A DNA stretch of 33,808 bases from JAFAVZ01 sp036009105 (GCA_036009105.1 DASYMJ010000132.1:1-33808); one strand, 5' to 3'. Positions 7,555 to 16,063 are shown, numbered from the stretch's first letter. Made by a program: numbers and translations. Notes: generated from the sequence alone by a model not told the origin.

Positions 7555-7642
7555 GGCGCGCGGACGACCAAGGATCCGTAGCGACCTCGCGCCGCGCCTG
7601 AAGGTGGGGATCCTCCGCCGTCTCCGCCGCTCAGGATGACAC
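7543..7642. repeat. 100-bp palindromic repeat, GTGTCATCCTGA family, copy 2
   Basis: GTGTCATCCTGA (7543-7554) is mirrored by TCAGGATGACAC (7631-7642), a perfect 12-bp terminal inverted repeat. The interior shares AAGGATCCGT, CTCGCGC and GGATCC with copy 1 at 4887-4988. It provides the stop codon of the heptosyltransferase gene and separates it from pilB. Confidence 0.88.
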
Positions 7643-7735
7643 CCAAAATAAGGTAAGATCGCCCGGCCGCGGCCTGCAGGAATCGTCTCGCAAAGCCCAC
7701 GGCGTCAGGCATTTCCGGAGTAAGACAAGCCCACT

Positions 7736-9454
7736 ATGTCCGTTCGTCTCGGTGAGTTGCTGACGAAAGCGAGCCTGATCACCCAGGATCAGCTCAAAGA
7801 AGCCCTCCGCGTTCAGAAAGAAGGCGGGGGAGGGAAGCTGGGCGAGACCCTGATCAAGCTCGGGTTCGTCTCCGAGGAGGACATCACCGAGTGCCTCTCC
7901 CAGCAGTTCGGCGTGCCGTCGATCAACCTCGCCCACTTCGAGATCGACGCCGGGGTCATCAAGCTCATCCCCGCAGACGTCGCCCGCAAGTACAACATCC
8001 TCCCGGTCAACAAGACCGGCGCCACCATCACCATCGCCATGGCCGATCCGACCAACGTCTTCGCCATGGACGACATCAAGTTCATGACCGGCTACAACGT
8101 GGAGCCGGTGGTGGCCTCCGAGCTCGGCATCAAGGCTGCCATCGACAACTACTACGGCACCACCTCCTCCCTCGAGCTGAAGAAGGTCATGGAAGACCTC
8201 CAGCAGGCCGAGAGCGCCGACCTCGAGGTGCTCGAGGACGAAGAGGAGATGGATGTCGAGGCGCTGGCCGGCGAGGCCGAGGAAGCGCCGGTGGTGAAGC
8301 TGTGCAACCTGATCCTGACCGACGCCATCAAGCGCGGGGCATCGGACATCCACATCGAGCCGTACGAGAAGGAGTTCCGGGTCCGCTTCCGCATCGACGG
8401 CATCCTCTACGAGATCATGAACCCGCCCTTGAAGCTGCGCGACGCCATGACCTCGCGCATGAAGATCCTGGCCAAGCTCGACATCTCGGAGAAACGGCTC
8501 CCCCAGGACGGCCGCATCAAGCTGAAGATGAAGCTCAACGACAAGAACAAGGAGCTGGACTTCCGCGTCTCCTGCCTCCCCACCCTCTTTGGGGAGAAGC
8601 TGGTCCTCCGGCTCCTCGACAAGGACAACCTCCGCCTGGACATGACCAAGCTCGGCTTCGAGCCGGAGTCGCTGGCCAAGTTCGAGGAGGCGATCTTCAA
8701 GCCGTGGGGCATGGTGCTGGTCACCGGGCCCACCGGCTCGGGCAAGACGAACACGCTCTACTCGGCCCTCTCCAAGGTGAACTCGCCAGAAGTGAACATC
8801 ATGACGGCGGAGGATCCGGTGGAGTTCAACCTGCCGGGGATCAATCAGGTGCAGATGAAGGAGTCGATCGGCCTGAACTTCGCGGCCACGCTCCGCTCCT
8901 TCCTGCGCCAGGACCCGAACATCATCCTGGTGGGCGAGATCCGCGACTTCGAGACGGCGGAGATCGCCATCAAGGCGGCGCTGACCGGCCACCTCGTGCT
9001 CTCCACCCTGCACACCAACGATGCCCCCTCCACCATCAACCGTCTGATGAACATGGGCATCGAGCCGTTCCTGGTGGCCACCTCGGTGCAGCTCATCGCC
9101 GCCCAGCGCCTGGCCCGCCGCATCTGCTCGAACTGCCGCGAGGTGGTGGACGTGCAGCAGCAGGCGCTCCTCAACCTCGGCTACAAGAAGGAAGAGATCG
9201 GCACGTTCACCGTCTACAAGGGCCGCGGCTGCGAGAAGTGCAACAACACCGGCTACAAAGGCCGGGTGGGCCTGATCGAGGTCATGGCCATCGATGACGA
9301 GCTGCGCGACCTCATCCTCTCCGGAGGCACGGCCATCGACATCAAGAAGCGGGCGATGGAGATGGGGATGATCAGCCTGCGCCGCTCCGGTTTGATTAAA
9401 ATCAAGGAAGGCATCACCACGATCGAGGAAGTGGTTCGGGAAACAGTCTTGTAG
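7736..9454 (+). CDS. pilB: Type IV pilus extension ATPase PilB
   Basis: A 572-residue hexameric secretion ATPase that powers pilus polymerisation at the cytoplasmic face. The N-terminus (RLGELLTKASLITQDQL, residues 4-20, with a related segment KLGETLIKLGFVSEEDI) is an MshEN-type domain, a known c-di-GMP binder in MshE. The catalytic domain has Walker A GPTGSGKTN (~330-338; Asn replaces the usual second Thr), Walker B-type VGEIRDFETAEIA (~398-410), a His box GHLVLSTLHTNDAP, and a tetra-cysteine zinc site (CSNC ~464, CEKC ~499). Length is typical. It is first of a pilBTCS cluster; a TAAGAT hexamer at 7654 could be the -10. The stop TAG shares its G with the first unit of a heptad hairpin. Confidence 0.95.
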   Translation: MSVRLGELLTKASLITQDQLKEALRVQKEGGGGKLGETLIKLGFVSEEDITECLSQQFGVPSINLAHFEIDAGVIKLIPADVARKYNILPVNKTGATITIAMADPTNVFAMDDIKFMTGYNVEPVVASELGIKAAIDNYYGTTSSLELKKVMEDLQQAESADLEVLEDEEEMDVEALAGEAEEAPVVKLCNLILTDAIKRGASDIHIEPYEKEFRVRFRIDGILYEIMNPPLKLRDAMTSRMKILAKLDISEKRLPQDGRIKLKMKLNDKNKELDFRVSCLPTLFGEKLVLRLLDKDNLRLDMTKLGFEPESLAKFEEAIFKPWGMVLVTGPTGSGKTNTLYSALSKVNSPEVNIMTAEDPVEFNLPGINQVQMKESIGLNFAATLRSFLRQDPNIILVGEIRDFETAEIAIKAALTGHLVLSTLHTNDAPSTINRLMNMGIEPFLVATSVQLIAAQRLARRICSNCREVVDVQQQALLNLGYKKEEIGTFTVYKGRGCEKCNNTGYKGRVGLIEVMAIDDELRDLILSGGTAIDIKKRAMEMGMISLRRSGLIKIKEGITTIEEVVRETVL

Positions 9455-9517
9455 CGATCGGCGACCCGCGATCAGCGATCAGGAGCCATTGATCGCCGAT
9501 CGCCGATCGCTGATCGC
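9454..9517. repeat. Heptad hairpin element 1 (unit GCGATCR)
   Basis: The left arm reads GCGATCG-GCGACCC-GCGATCA-GCGATCA. The right arm is the inverse of GCGATCA-GCGATCG-GCGATCG-GCGATCA. The arms are separated by ~10 nt. The element fills the pilB-pilT gap almost completely. It is one of five elements with this layout in the window. Confidence 0.85.
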
Positions 9518-9528
9518 CTGGAGCAACT

Positions 9529-10656
9529 ATGGCGGTCACACTACATCAGCTACTCAAGACCATGGTCGAGCGCGGCGGGAGCGATCTCCACGTCACGACC
9601 AACTCGCCCCCTCAGATCCGGATCGACGGCAAGCTCGTCCCCCTGGACATGCCGCCGCTCGCCGCCCCGGAGACCAAGCAGCTGGCCTACTCGGTCCTGA
9701 CCGACGCGCAGAAGCACCGCTTCGAGGAGAACCTCGAGCTCGACCTCTCCTTCGGCATCAAGGGGCTGGCCCGCTTCCGGGCCAACATCTTCAACCAGCG
9801 CGGCGCCACCGCCGCCGTCTACCGGCAGATCCCGTACGAGATCCTCGGCTTCAAGGAGCTGGGGCTGCCGCAGGTGGTGGAGGAGATCTGCAACAAGCCG
9901 CGCGGCCTGGTGCTCGTCACCGGCCCCACCGGCTCGGGCAAGTCGACCACCCTGGCCGCGATGATCGACAAGATCAACCGCGAGCGCCACGAGCACATCA
10001 TCACCATCGAGGATCCGGTCGAGTTCCTCCACCAACACAAGAACTGCATCGTCAACCAGCGCGAGCTGCACGCGGATACGCACTCGTTCGCGAACTCGCT
10101 CAAGTCCGCGCTGCGCCAGGATCCGGACGTGGTCCTCATCGGCGAGATGCGAGACCTGGAGACGATCGAGTCCGCGCTGCGCATCGCCGAGACGGGCCAC
10201 CTCACCTTCGGCACCCTGCACACGAACTCCGCGGCGCAGACCATCAACCGCATCGTGGACGTCTTCCCGGCCCACCAGCAGCCGCAGATCCGGGCCCAGC
10301 TTTCCTTCGTGCTGGAAGGGATCCTCTGCCAGTCCCTCCTGCCCAAGGCCAACGGCAAGGGGCGGGTCATGGCCATGGAGATCCTGGTGCCGAACGCCGC
10401 GATCCGCAACCTGATCCGCGAGGACAAGGTGCACCAGATCTACTCGATGATGCAGACCGGCCAGGCGAAGTACGGGATGCAGACGTTCAACCAGTCGCTG
10501 GCCACGCTCTACTTCAAGAAGCTCATCTCGCTGCAGACCGCGCTCTCGCGGTCGTCCAATCCGGACGAGCTGCAGGAGATGATCTCCCGCGGGGCAGGCA
10601 CCCTCCAGCCGCAGGGACCGCCCGCCGCGGGCGCGCAGAGACCGAGACCGGCGTAG
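9529..10656 (+). CDS. pilT: Type IV pilus retraction ATPase PilT
   Basis: A 375-residue retraction motor that depolymerises pili for twitching motility. Seen: GGSDLHVTTNSPPQIRIDG near the start, Walker A GPTGSGKST (~131-139), EDPVEFLHQHK (Asp box), VVLIGEMRDLETIESAL (Walker B), GHLTFGTLHTNSA (His box), and the PilT-specific AIRNLIRE signature near residue 290, which separates it from PilB. GGAG lies 8-9 nt before the ATG. A heptad hairpin lies between it and pilB. The C-terminus (~20 residues rich in Pro and Ala) is unremarkable. Confidence 0.95.
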   Translation: MAVTLHQLLKTMVERGGSDLHVTTNSPPQIRIDGKLVPLDMPPLAAPETKQLAYSVLTDAQKHRFEENLELDLSFGIKGLARFRANIFNQRGATAAVYRQIPYEILGFKELGLPQVVEEICNKPRGLVLVTGPTGSGKSTTLAAMIDKINRERHEHIITIEDPVEFLHQHKNCIVNQRELHADTHSFANSLKSALRQDPDVVLIGEMRDLETIESALRIAETGHLTFGTLHTNSAAQTINRIVDVFPAHQQPQIRAQLSFVLEGILCQSLLPKANGKGRVMAMEILVPNAAIRNLIREDKVHQIYSMMQTGQAKYGMQTFNQSLATLYFKKLISLQTALSRSSNPDELQEMISRGAGTLQPQGPPAAGAQRPRPA

Positions 10657-10683
10657 GATATTGGTGTGAGCCAGGAGTAGAAC

Positions 10684-11886
10684 ATGCCTACATTCGAATG
10701 GAGAGGTCGGGGGCGGACGGGGCAGGACCAGACCGGTGTGCTCGTCGCGGATACGAAGGATGCGGTGATCGCCGCGCTCCGGCGGCAGCAGATCGTGGTC
10801 ACGGCGGTCAAGGAGAAGGGGAAGGAGATCGCCGTGCCGAAGTGGGGCGGCAAGGTCCCGCCCCAGATGGTCGCGGTCTTCACGCGCCAGTTCTCGGTCA
10901 TGATCGACGCCGGCCTGCCGCTGGTGCAGTGCCTGGAGATCCTCGGCTCGCAGCAGGACCACAAGGCCTTCAAGCGCGCCCTGATCCAGGTCCGGCAGGA
11001 CGTCGAGTCGGGCTCCAACCTGGCCGACTCGATGCGCAAGCATCCCAAGATCTTCAACGACCTCTACACGAACATGGTGGCGGCCGGCGAGGCGGGCGGT
11101 ATCCTCGACACCATCCTCCAGCGTCTGGCCACCTACATCGAGAAGGCGGTCAAGCTCAACTCGCAGGTCAAGTCGGCGATGATCTATCCGGTCGCCGTCA
11201 TCTCCATCGCCTGCATCGTCGTCACCATCATTCTCTGGAAGGTCATCCCCGTCTTCGCCTCCCTCTTCGCCGGCCTCGGCGCGCAGCTGCCGCTGCCGAC
11301 CATCATCGTCATCCACCTCTCCCACTTCATCGGCGACTACTGGTGGCTGATCGGCGGCCTGCTCTTCGGCGGCAGCTACTTTCTCCGGAAGTATCACGAG
11401 ACCTACAAAGGCAAACGCGTGCTGGACGGCATCCTGCTCAAGATGCCGGTGATGGGCATGCTCATGCGCAAGATCGCCGTGGCCCGGTTCTGCCGCACCC
11501 TGGCCACGCTGACCTCCTCCGGCGTGCCCATCCTGGACGGCCTGCAGATCACGGCCCGCACGGCGGGCAACGCGGTGATCGAAGACGCCATCATGGCCAC
11601 CCGCAAGTCGGTGGAGGAAGGCAAGACCATCAGCGAGCCGCTGGGCGATACGGACGTGTTCCCGCCCATGGTCGTGCAGATGATCGCCGTCGGCGAGCAG
11701 ACCGGCGCCCTCGACACGATGCTCACCAAGATCGCGGACTTTTACGAGGACGAGGTGGACGTGGCGGTGGCCGGCCTGATGAAGCTCCTCGAGCCGCTGC
11801 TCATCGCATTCCTCGGCGTAGCCATCGGCGGCATCGTCATCGCCATGTACATGCCGATGTTCTCGCTCATCGGTCAGATTCAGTAG
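10684..11886 (+). CDS. pilC: Type IV pilus inner-membrane platform protein PilC
   Basis: A 400-residue inner-membrane protein of the T2SF/GspF family, the platform that couples PilB and PilT to pilin assembly. It has two repeated cytoplasmic helical domains, the first with FTRQFSVMIDAGLPLVQCLEIL and the second with FCRTLATLTSSGVPILDGLQI. Three hydrophobic stretches are seen: ~residues 163-195, ~220-238 and ~375-398 near the C-terminus. The G-(E/V)xxG motifs (AAGEAGGILD; AVGEQTGALD) are typical. AGGAG lies ~9 nt before the ATG. The gene follows pilT by 27 bp and is followed by a heptad hairpin. Confidence 0.95.
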   Translation: MPTFEWRGRGRTGQDQTGVLVADTKDAVIAALRRQQIVVTAVKEKGKEIAVPKWGGKVPPQMVAVFTRQFSVMIDAGLPLVQCLEILGSQQDHKAFKRALIQVRQDVESGSNLADSMRKHPKIFNDLYTNMVAAGEAGGILDTILQRLATYIEKAVKLNSQVKSAMIYPVAVISIACIVVTIILWKVIPVFASLFAGLGAQLPLPTIIVIHLSHFIGDYWWLIGGLLFGGSYFLRKYHETYKGKRVLDGILLKMPVMGMLMRKIAVARFCRTLATLTSSGVPILDGLQITARTAGNAVIEDAIMATRKSVEEGKTISEPLGDTDVFPPMVVQMIAVGEQTGALDTMLTKIADFYEDEVDVAVAGLMKLLEPLLIAFLGVAIGGIVIAMYMPMFSLIGQIQ

Positions 11887-11965
11887 TTACTGGTTACTGG
11901 TTGCTGGTAGAACGCCGGCAACCAGCTTCTCTACCAGCAACCAGTAACCAGCAACCAGCAACTGG
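11887..11965. repeat. Heptad hairpin element 2 (unit TTRCTGG)
   Basis: The left arm is TTACTGG-TTACTGG-TTGCTGG directly after the pilC stop. The right arm is CTACCAG-CAACCAG-TAACCAG-CAACCAG-CAACTGG (inverse orientation), ending 6 nt before the pilS start. The element fills the whole pilC-pilS gap. It shares its unit with element 3 at 14396-14467. Confidence 0.88.
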
Positions 11966-11971
11966 TACCCC

Positions 11972-13633
11972 ATGTCTTCCGACGCGCGCATGCTCATCGC
12001 CGTCCGCGTCGTCGTGGTGACGACGCTGCTGATGGCGTCTCTCATCATCCAATACACCGTCACCGAGCTCCTTCCCATCAACTACATCTACCTGACCGCG
12101 GCGGTGACGTACGCGCTGACCCTCGGCTATATCGCGTTCGGCCAGCTCTTCCCCTCGCGCCGGGCGAACCTCGCGCTGCAGATCGGCGGCGACCTCCTCG
12201 TGGAGACGCTGCTGGTCTACTTCACCGGCGGCCTCGACTCGCCGTTCTCCTTCCTCTACCTCGTCTCCATCATCACCGCCTCCATGCTTCTGTATCGGCG
12301 GGGCGGCCTGCTCGCCGCCTCGGGCGCGGTCATCCTCTACGGCGCGCTGGCGGACCTGATGTACTACGAGATCATCCCCCTGCCCGAGCAGAGTCTCGTC
12401 TCCGCCGTGCCGTGGACCTCCTCCCGCCTCTACTTCAACATGGCCACCAACTTCGCCGGCTTCTATGCCGCGGCGCTCCTCACCTCCTACGTCTCGGAGA
12501 AGCTGCAGAAGACGTTCGAGGAGCTGGACGTGAACCGGCAGAACCTGGCCGAGCTGCGGGCCATCAACCAGAACGTGGTCGACTCCATCCCCTCCGGCCT
12601 GATCACGCTGTCGTCGTACGGCACCGCCTCGTTCGCCAATCCCGCCGCCTGCGCCATCCTGCAAAGCGCGCCGCTCTCCATCCTCGGACGCCACGTGACG
12701 GAGCTCGGCTTCTTCACCCTGCAGAGCTGGAACGACGCGCGGGCCAACCTCTCCGCCGGCGCGATCGTGCGGGAGGAGATCGAGTACCCGCTCCGCGACG
12801 GCCAGCGCAACATCGGCTTCGCCGTGACGCCGCTGCACACGCTGGAAGGCACCCCGGCCGGCTACACCGTGATCTTCCAGGACCTCACGGAGATGAAGAA
12901 GCTGGAGGCGCAGCTGCGCCTGAAGGACCGCATGGCCGCGGTCGGCGAGCTCTCCGCCGGCATCGCCCACGAGATCCGCAATCCGCTGGCCGCCATCGCC
13001 GGCTCGGTGCAGGTGCTGAAGGGCTCCAGCTCGCTCTCCTCCCAGGAGCAGCGGCTGATGTCGATCGTACTGAAGGAGTCGGAGCGGCTGAACAAGACCA
13101 TCGCCGAGTTCCTCCGCTTCGTGCGGCCGCAGGAGCGGCGCTCGGTGGAGTTCGACATCGCGGCCAGTCTGGCCGAGGCTCTGGATCTCCTGATGAATTC
13201 CTCGGAGCTGAGCGCGGAGCACGCCATCCGCCGCGAGATCCACCCGCCGTCGTTCCACCTCATGGGAGATGCGGACCAGATCCGCCAGGTCTTCTGGAAC
13301 CTCGCGCGCAACGCCGTGCAGGCCATGCCGCACGGCGGCACGCTCACCGTGAGCACGCACGTGCACGAGGGGCAGTACCACATCCTCTTCAGCGACAGCG
13401 GGCGGGGAATGTCGGATGCCGACCTGCAGCGGCTCTTCCAGCCCTTCCGCACGAACTTCCCGTCCGGCACCGGGCTGGGCATGGCCATCTCGTATCGCAT
13501 CGTGCAGGAGCACGGCGGGCGGATCGACGTGCTGTCGCGGCAGGGGCAGGGGACGACGATCACCGTCTCGCTGCCGGTGGCCACCGGCTCGGATGAATCG
13601 GTGCGCCGGCCGGCCGCGGTCAGCGCCGCATGA
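11972..13633 (+). CDS. pilS: PilS-like membrane sensor histidine kinase
   Basis: A 553-residue two-component kinase. The N-terminal ~185 residues contain about six hydrophobic segments, as in PilS. A PAS-type region follows (~200-305, with VVDSIPSGLITL and VIFQDLTEMKKLE). The HisKA domain has the phospho-acceptor His near residue 333 (GIAHEIRNPLAAIAGSVQVL). The ATPase domain has the N box (FWNLARNAVQAMP), G1 (DSGRGMS), F box (LFQPFRTNFPSGTGLGMAI) and G2. PilS with PilR normally controls pilin transcription, but pilR is absent here and the next gene is a membrane glycosyltransferase-like protein. The assignment as PilS rests on position after pilC and on architecture. The stop overlaps the next start (ATGA). 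Confidence 0.85.
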   Translation: MSSDARMLIAVRVVVVTTLLMASLIIQYTVTELLPINYIYLTAAVTYALTLGYIAFGQLFPSRRANLALQIGGDLLVETLLVYFTGGLDSPFSFLYLVSIITASMLLYRRGGLLAASGAVILYGALADLMYYEIIPLPEQSLVSAVPWTSSRLYFNMATNFAGFYAAALLTSYVSEKLQKTFEELDVNRQNLAELRAINQNVVDSIPSGLITLSSYGTASFANPAACAILQSAPLSILGRHVTELGFFTLQSWNDARANLSAGAIVREEIEYPLRDGQRNIGFAVTPLHTLEGTPAGYTVIFQDLTEMKKLEAQLRLKDRMAAVGELSAGIAHEIRNPLAAIAGSVQVLKGSSSLSSQEQRLMSIVLKESERLNKTIAEFLRFVRPQERRSVEFDIAASLAEALDLLMNSSELSAEHAIRREIHPPSFHLMGDADQIRQVFWNLARNAVQAMPHGGTLTVSTHVHEGQYHILFSDSGRGMSDADLQRLFQPFRTNFPSGTGLGMAISYRIVQEHGGRIDVLSRQGQGTTITVSLPVATGSDESVRRPAAVSAA

Positions 13634-15033
13634 GCCGCCGGGCGCTGAACGCGGGCACCGCCGCGGTCTTCGTCGTCTCGTTCTTCCTTTTCGCCTTCCT
13701 GTTCCTGGGGATGTCGATCCTGGTCGACGCCGACTCGTACTACCACCTCGCCGTGGCGCGCTGGTACGCGCAGGAAGGCATTGCCACGCCGATCCCCTGG
13801 GCGCGCTTCAGCCTCCTCGCCACCGGCGCGGACAAGGAGTGGCTGTTTCATTTGCTGCTGATGCCGTTCACGCTCGGCGACGCCGCCACCGGCGGCCGCC
13901 TCGCCCTGGCCGCGCTGAACGCCTCGCTCGCCGCCGTGATCGCGCGCTACGCGGCGTCGGTTCTCGGCCCGGTCGGCTTCGCCGTGCCGGTGTGGCTGTG
14001 GATCGCCGCGCCGCCGTTCCTCGCCCGCGCCGTGCGGCTGCGGCCGGAACTGCTCGCGCTCTTGTTGATCCTCCTGGCGATCGGCGCCGCCACGCGCCGC
14101 CGCTACGTTGCGTTCGGGTTGATTGCCTTCGCGTTCGCGCTCGGCTACACCGCGTGGCACGTCTTCCTCTTCCTCGCGCTGCTGTGGGCATGGCGCGATC
14201 GCCGTCTCGCGCTTGCCGCCATCCTCGGCTCCATCGCCGGCTTGATCCTGCGTCCGCATCCCATGGCCACCATGCAGCTCTGGTACGTGCAGAACGTCGA
14301 GTTCTTCCGCTGGGCGGGCAAGCTCGATGTCGGCGATGAGATCCGTCCGCCGTCACTTCACACGCTTTTCGTCTCGTCGGCGTTCCTGCTGGGAGTTGCT
14401 GGTTGCTGGTTGCTGGTTGCTCGCAGACGTCCCGACCAGCAACCGGCAACCGGCAACCAGCAACTGGCCGCCATCGCGGCGGGCGTCTTCCTCCTCCTCT
14501 TCACCCGCTTCGGCCGCATGGCCACCTACGTCTACCCGCTCCTGCTGCTGGCCGTCCTCAACGAACGCGCGCGCCGCTTTGCGCCGCTCATCCTCGGCGG
14601 CACGCTGCTGCTGGCCCTCCCGCTGGCAAGAGAGCCGATGCTCATGGACCTCCTCACCCACGACTACGCGACCGAGGCGGATCTGGAGCGCTTCGGCCGC
14701 GCCGTGCCGCCGGGGGCGAAGATCGCGGCCACGTGGGGCGACGCCGAGACCTACGTCTTCTGGGCGCCGCAGGGGCGGTACCTCAACGTTCTAGAGCCGT
14801 TGTTCCTGCTGGCCCGCGATCCGCGCGCGTACGAGGCGCAGCGCCGTCTCTTCAGCGGCCTCGATCCCGACCCCTCCGCCCGCCTCCGCGAGCTCGACAG
14901 CAACTTCATCGCGTTCGACGTCACCTCCACTCCGCCCGCCCTCCTCGCCCGCATCGCCACCGATCCGCGCTTCCGGCTCCGCTACGGCGGCGTGAATGCG
15001 CTGTTCGAGCTGGTGCCGGCGCCGGTCCAGTAA
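13630..15033 (+). CDS. Polytopic membrane protein, GT-C glycosyltransferase-like
   Basis: A 467-residue integral membrane protein with about ten hydrophobic segments and a soluble C-terminal ~110 residues. The first extracytoplasmic loop has VDADSYYHLAVARWYAQ, similar in placement to the acidic first-loop motif of GT-C enzymes of the STT3/PglB type. The C-terminal domain has AATWGDAETYVFW, which might correspond to their WWD region. It may therefore transfer a lipid-linked sugar to protein or glycan; this is inference. Overlap with pilS makes a pilin-modifying role conceivable. A heptad hairpin repeat lies in frame at residues ~256-280, encoding GCWLLVARRRP and DQQPATGNQQL. That part of the protein is probably not ancestral. 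ruvB follows after 10 bp. Confidence 0.6.
   Translation: MSRRALNAGTAAVFVVSFFLFAFLFLGMSILVDADSYYHLAVARWYAQEGIATPIPWARFSLLATGADKEWLFHLLLMPFTLGDAATGGRLALAALNASLAAVIARYAASVLGPVGFAVPVWLWIAAPPFLARAVRLRPELLALLLILLAIGAATRRRYVAFGLIAFAFALGYTAWHVFLFLALLWAWRDRRLALAAILGSIAGLILRPHPMATMQLWYVQNVEFFRWAGKLDVGDEIRPPSLHTLFVSSAFLLGVAGCWLLVARRRPDQQPATGNQQLAAIAAGVFLLLFTRFGRMATYVYPLLLLAVLNERARRFAPLILGGTLLLALPLAREPMLMDLLTHDYATEADLERFGRAVPPGAKIAATWGDAETYVFWAPQGRYLNVLEPLFLLARDPRAYEAQRRLFSGLDPDPSARLRELDSNFIAFDVTSTPPALLARIATDPRFRLRYGGVNALFELVPAPVQ
14396..14467. repeat. Heptad hairpin element 3, inside a coding region
   Basis: TTGCTGG-TTGCTGG-TTGCTGG-TTGCTCG faces CCAGCAA-CCGGCAA-CCGGCAA-CCAGCAA-CTGG across a ~15-nt loop. 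The length of 72 bp (24 codons) keeps the host reading frame open. The unit is the same as that of element 2. Confidence 0.88.
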
Positions 15034-15036
15034 ACT
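15031..15036 (+). promoter_or_regulatory. Candidate -10 hexamer for ruvB (leaderless)
   Basis: TAAACT ends 7 nt before the ruvB ATG and overlaps the stop codon (TAA) of the preceding gene. No Shine-Dalgarno sequence precedes ruvB. No clear -35 is visible. Confidence 0.4.
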
Positions 15037-15043
15037 GGGTCCA

Positions 15044-16063
15044 ATGTCCGACGATCGCCTCCTCGACCCCCTGCCGGAAGCGGAGGACCTGCAGGCCGAG
15101 CTCTCCCTCCGCCCGAAGTTCCTGCGCGAGTACATCGGCCAGCAGAAGGTGAAGGCGAACCTGGAGATCTCCATCGCCGCGGCGCGCAAGCGCGGCGAGC
15201 CGCTCGACCACGTCCTGCTCTTCGGCCCTCCCGGCCTCGGCAAGACCACGCTGGCCAACATCATCGCGAACGAGATGGGGGCGCACATCCGCGGCACCTC
15301 CGGCCCCGCGCTGGAGAAGCCGGGCGACCTGGTCGCCATCGTGACCAACCTCGAGCAGGGAGAGGCGCTCTTCATCGACGAGATCCATCGCCTGCCCGCC
15401 ACGGTGGAGGAAGTCCTCTACTCCGCGATGGAAGACTTCTCGGTCGACCTGGTGATCGGGCAGGGGCCTGCCGCGCGCACGGTGAAGATCGAGGTGCCGC
15501 TTTTCACGCTCATCGGGGCCACCACGCGCGCGGGCCTGCTCTCCGCGCCGCTGCGCGCTCGCTTCGGCATCGTCCACCGCCTCGACTTCTACGACTTCGA
15601 ATCGCTCTCCGTGATCGTCCGCCGCTCCTCCGAGATCCTCGGCATTCCCATCGACCGCGACGCCGCGGACGAGATCGCGCGCCGCTCGCGCGGCACGCCG
15701 CGCATCGCGAACCGGCTGCTGCGCCGCGTGCGCGATTTCGCCGAGGTGCGGCACCAGGGGGCTGTCACGGTGGCCATCGCGCGCGAGGCGCTGCAGATGC
15801 TGGAGGTGGACGAGTATGGCCTCGACGAGATCGACCGCAAGTTCCTCGCCGCGATCATCGAGCGCTTCGACGGCGGCCCGGTCGGCGTGAACGCCATCGC
15901 CTCGTCCATCGCCGAGGACCGGGGGACGATCGAGGATCTCTACGAGCCGTACCTGATCCAGATCGGCTTCCTGCAGCGCACCCCTCGCGGCCGGGTGGCC
16001 ACGCGGCAGGCCTACGAGCATTTGGGCTACCCGATCGGCAGACGCCAGCCGGGGTTGTTTTAA
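15044..16063 (+). CDS. ruvB: Holliday junction branch-migration ATPase RuvB
   Basis: A 339-residue AAA+ motor that drives branch migration at Holliday junctions with RuvA. Seen: LRPKFLREYIGQQKVKANL, Walker A GPPGLGKTT (residues 61-69), Walker B LFIDEIHRLP, sensor segment GATTRAGLLSAPLRARFG, and the C-terminal winged helix ending EPYLIQIGFLQRTPRGR. Length is typical. The start at 15044 gives the standard N-terminus. ruvA and ruvC are not adjacent. A palindromic repeat begins immediately after the TAA stop. Confidence 0.97.
   Translation: MSDDRLLDPLPEAEDLQAELSLRPKFLREYIGQQKVKANLEISIAAARKRGEPLDHVLLFGPPGLGKTTLANIIANEMGAHIRGTSGPALEKPGDLVAIVTNLEQGEALFIDEIHRLPATVEEVLYSAMEDFSVDLVIGQGPAARTVKIEVPLFTLIGATTRAGLLSAPLRARFGIVHRLDFYDFESLSVIVRRSSEILGIPIDRDAADEIARRSRGTPRIANRLLRRVRDFAEVRHQGAVTVAIAREALQMLEVDEYGLDEIDRKFLAAIIERFDGGPVGVNAIASSIAEDRGTIEDLYEPYLIQIGFLQRTPRGRVATRQAYEHLGYPIGRRQPGLF

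Noticed and set aside
7631..9013. A 460-codon minus-strand frame opposite pilB
   Set aside because: Antisense shadow of pilB. Its Val-Ser-Ser end is only the right edge of the palindrome at 7543-7642.
11887..11965. A CRISPR array or tandem-repeat minisatellite
   Set aside because: The units are 7 bp without spacers and reverse orientation half-way, so it is a hairpin element, not a CRISPR.
9489..12020. An 843-codon plus-strand frame across pilT and pilC
   Set aside because: Out of frame with both ATPase and platform genes, Arg/Pro/His-rich, and spans two clear genes.
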